A DNA stretch of 64,000 bases from Ruminococcus flavefaciens (GTDB lineage: Bacteria > Bacillota > Clostridia > Oscillospirales > Ruminococcaceae). Below, in pieces: positions 63,272-64,000 of the stretch; the first letter of the stretch is position 1, and every line of letters begins with the position of its first letter. The stretch is taken from the NCBI GenBank assembly GCA_023663905.1, contig JAMPGO010000003.1, positions 1 to 64,000 on the forward strand, given 5' to 3'. The position numbers and the translations under genes are program-made. The notes below the pieces were generated by a model. It was given only the letters and a program-made list of their open reading frames with translations. It was not told the DNA's origin and made no database searches.

Positions 63272-64000
63272 TTATTCAACGCAGAAAAGCTTTGCAACGG
63301 CTTCTTCATTGAGATTTGAACCGATAACACACAGTCTTCCTGTAGTTTCGGCACTTCCGTAGCGCACATCAGGCACACCCGGGATATAGTCAAAGTGAAT
63401 CCACTGACCGTCCTCGCCTGCAACAATACCCTTTGCACGGAGAACCACGCCGAATTTCTCTTCGTCGGCAAGAGCTTCAAGTGCGGACTGGATAGCCTCG
63501 GCAGTGTACGGTCTCGGAGTTTCTGCACCCCAGCTTGTGAAAACTTCATCAGCGTGGTGGTGATGATGACCGTGTTCGTGGTCGTGATGACAGCATTCGT
63601 GTTCGTCGTCGTGGTCGTGGTGGTGGTGGTGATGTCCGTGACAGCACTCGTGTTCCTCGTCGTCATCGTGGTGGTGGTGATGATGTTCGTGTTCGAGAAG
63701 ATCCTTAAGCTCGCTGTCAAGAGTATTTTTCTGAGTCATAGCGTTAACAATCTGCTCGCCTGTAAGCTGTTCCCAGTCGGTTGTAACAACAGGTGCGGAT
63801 TCATTGAACTTGCGGACAAGCTCGACAGCCTCGTTAAGTTTTTCCTGCGAAAGACCTGCGGTATGGCTGAGGATAACACAGCTTGCGTAGGTAATCTGAT
63901 TATTGAAGAACTCGCCGAAATTCTTCTGATACATCCTGCACTTCTTAGCGTCAACAACAGTAGTAAAGCCGTCAAGCTCAACATCGTGCGCTTCAATATT
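63272..64000 (-). CDS. CobW/COG0523-type GTPase with His-rich stretch, 5' end beyond window
   Basis: Partial: the open frame continues to the window edge (FTTVVDAKKC region at 63940-63990), so the P-loop half is missing. Visible parts: VVDAKKC and NQITYASCVILSHTAGL of the G domain, then a metal-binding stretch of His, Asp, Glu and Cys (HHHHHHDDDEEHECCHGHHH and similar, about 60 residues, 63520-63690), then the CobW C-terminal domain (SWGAETPRPYT, RAKGIVAGEDGQWIHFDYIPG). A zinc-type metallochaperone role is established for the family. The start is outside the window. Confidence 0.85.
   Translation of the reverse strand, partial: NIEAHDVELDGFTTVVDAKKCRMYQKNFGEFFNNQITYASCVILSHTAGLSQEKLNEAVELVRKFNESAPVVTTDWEQLTGEQIVNAMTQKNTLDSELKDLLEHEHHHHHHDDDEEHECCHGHHHHHHDHDDEHECCHHDHEHGHHHHHADEVFTSWGAETPRPYTAEAIQSALEALADEEKFGVVLRAKGIVAGEDGQWIHFDYIPGVPDVRYGSAETTGRLCVIGSNLNEEAVAKLFCVE

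Noticed and set aside
63540..63690. Low-complexity CAT/CAC-like repeats taken as a tandem repeat or CRISPR-like array
   Set aside because: They code for a His/Asp/Glu/Cys metal-binding stretch in frame with the CobW-type protein; units are irregular and no spacers exist.

Overview
The window looks like a chromosome segment of an anaerobic, low-to-mid GC Firmicute of the Ruminococcus type (Oscillospiraceae). Evidence seen here: dockerin repeats, a Thr-rich extracellular linker, a Spo0A with a 0A-box, tRNAs with encoded CCA, strong AGGAGG-type ribosome sites, many TTG starts, and sigma-A promoters with a 17-bp spacer. The species assignment is inference.

Layout. 1-2675 is the right end of an AT-rich integrated element: a minus-strand cluster of tRNA-like sequences (one good tRNA-Met and degenerate relics), an XRE regulator, a small HTH protein and a tyrosine integrase. 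It ends in a tRNA 3'-end duplicate (att) next to a terminator. 2752-9131 is housekeeping and chromosome: OGG1-type glycosylase, small alarmone synthetase, XerC/D-like recombinase, AzlCD exporter, Spo0A, tRNA-Leu/tRNA-Ser. 9520-17569 holds a P-loop kinase, enolase with a structured leader, the smpB / SGNH hydrolase / MoxR ATPase / VWA-metallopeptidase operon, tRNA-Ser(CGA) and a two-domain lipoprotein. 17640-31112 is one long minus-strand Ter stress-response locus: three TerD proteins, then a terminator, another TerD, AIM24, TerD-VWA, TerA-like, a Ca2+-type P-ATPase, a second terminator, then a metabolite-synthesis module (HpcH/HpaI lyase, ATP-grasp, two phosphoribosyltransferase-like proteins, HAD phosphatase).

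31350-34969 carries a thioesterase, a DtxR-type regulator and the MurL/MurD2 pair, which points to D-glutamate-independent peptidoglycan synthesis. 35003-42034 is the most unusual region: a kinase-like protein with one membrane segment and an extracellular dockerin, divergent from an ECF sigma factor, its probable anti-sigma factor and three secreted dockerin proteins (two with a cohesin-like domain). 42079-46617 and 54785-59202 are two separate loci that each pair an orphan ABC-type binding lipoprotein with membrane c-di-GMP enzymes. Between them lie pyrE, fba, a YczE-like membrane protein and a BceRS-BceAB antimicrobial-peptide detoxification module with a YxeA-like protein. 59363-64000 has dCMP deaminase, YesL- and SpoIIM-like membrane proteins, proC and two G3E/COG0523 metallochaperone-type GTPases, the last cut by the window end.

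Functional families were assigned by reading motifs, without database searches. Promoters are sequence matches only. The strongest candidates for undescribed biology are the kinase-dockerin/ECF/dockerin locus, the duplicated binding-protein/c-di-GMP modules, the structured enolase leader and the tRNA-relic cluster of the mobile element.
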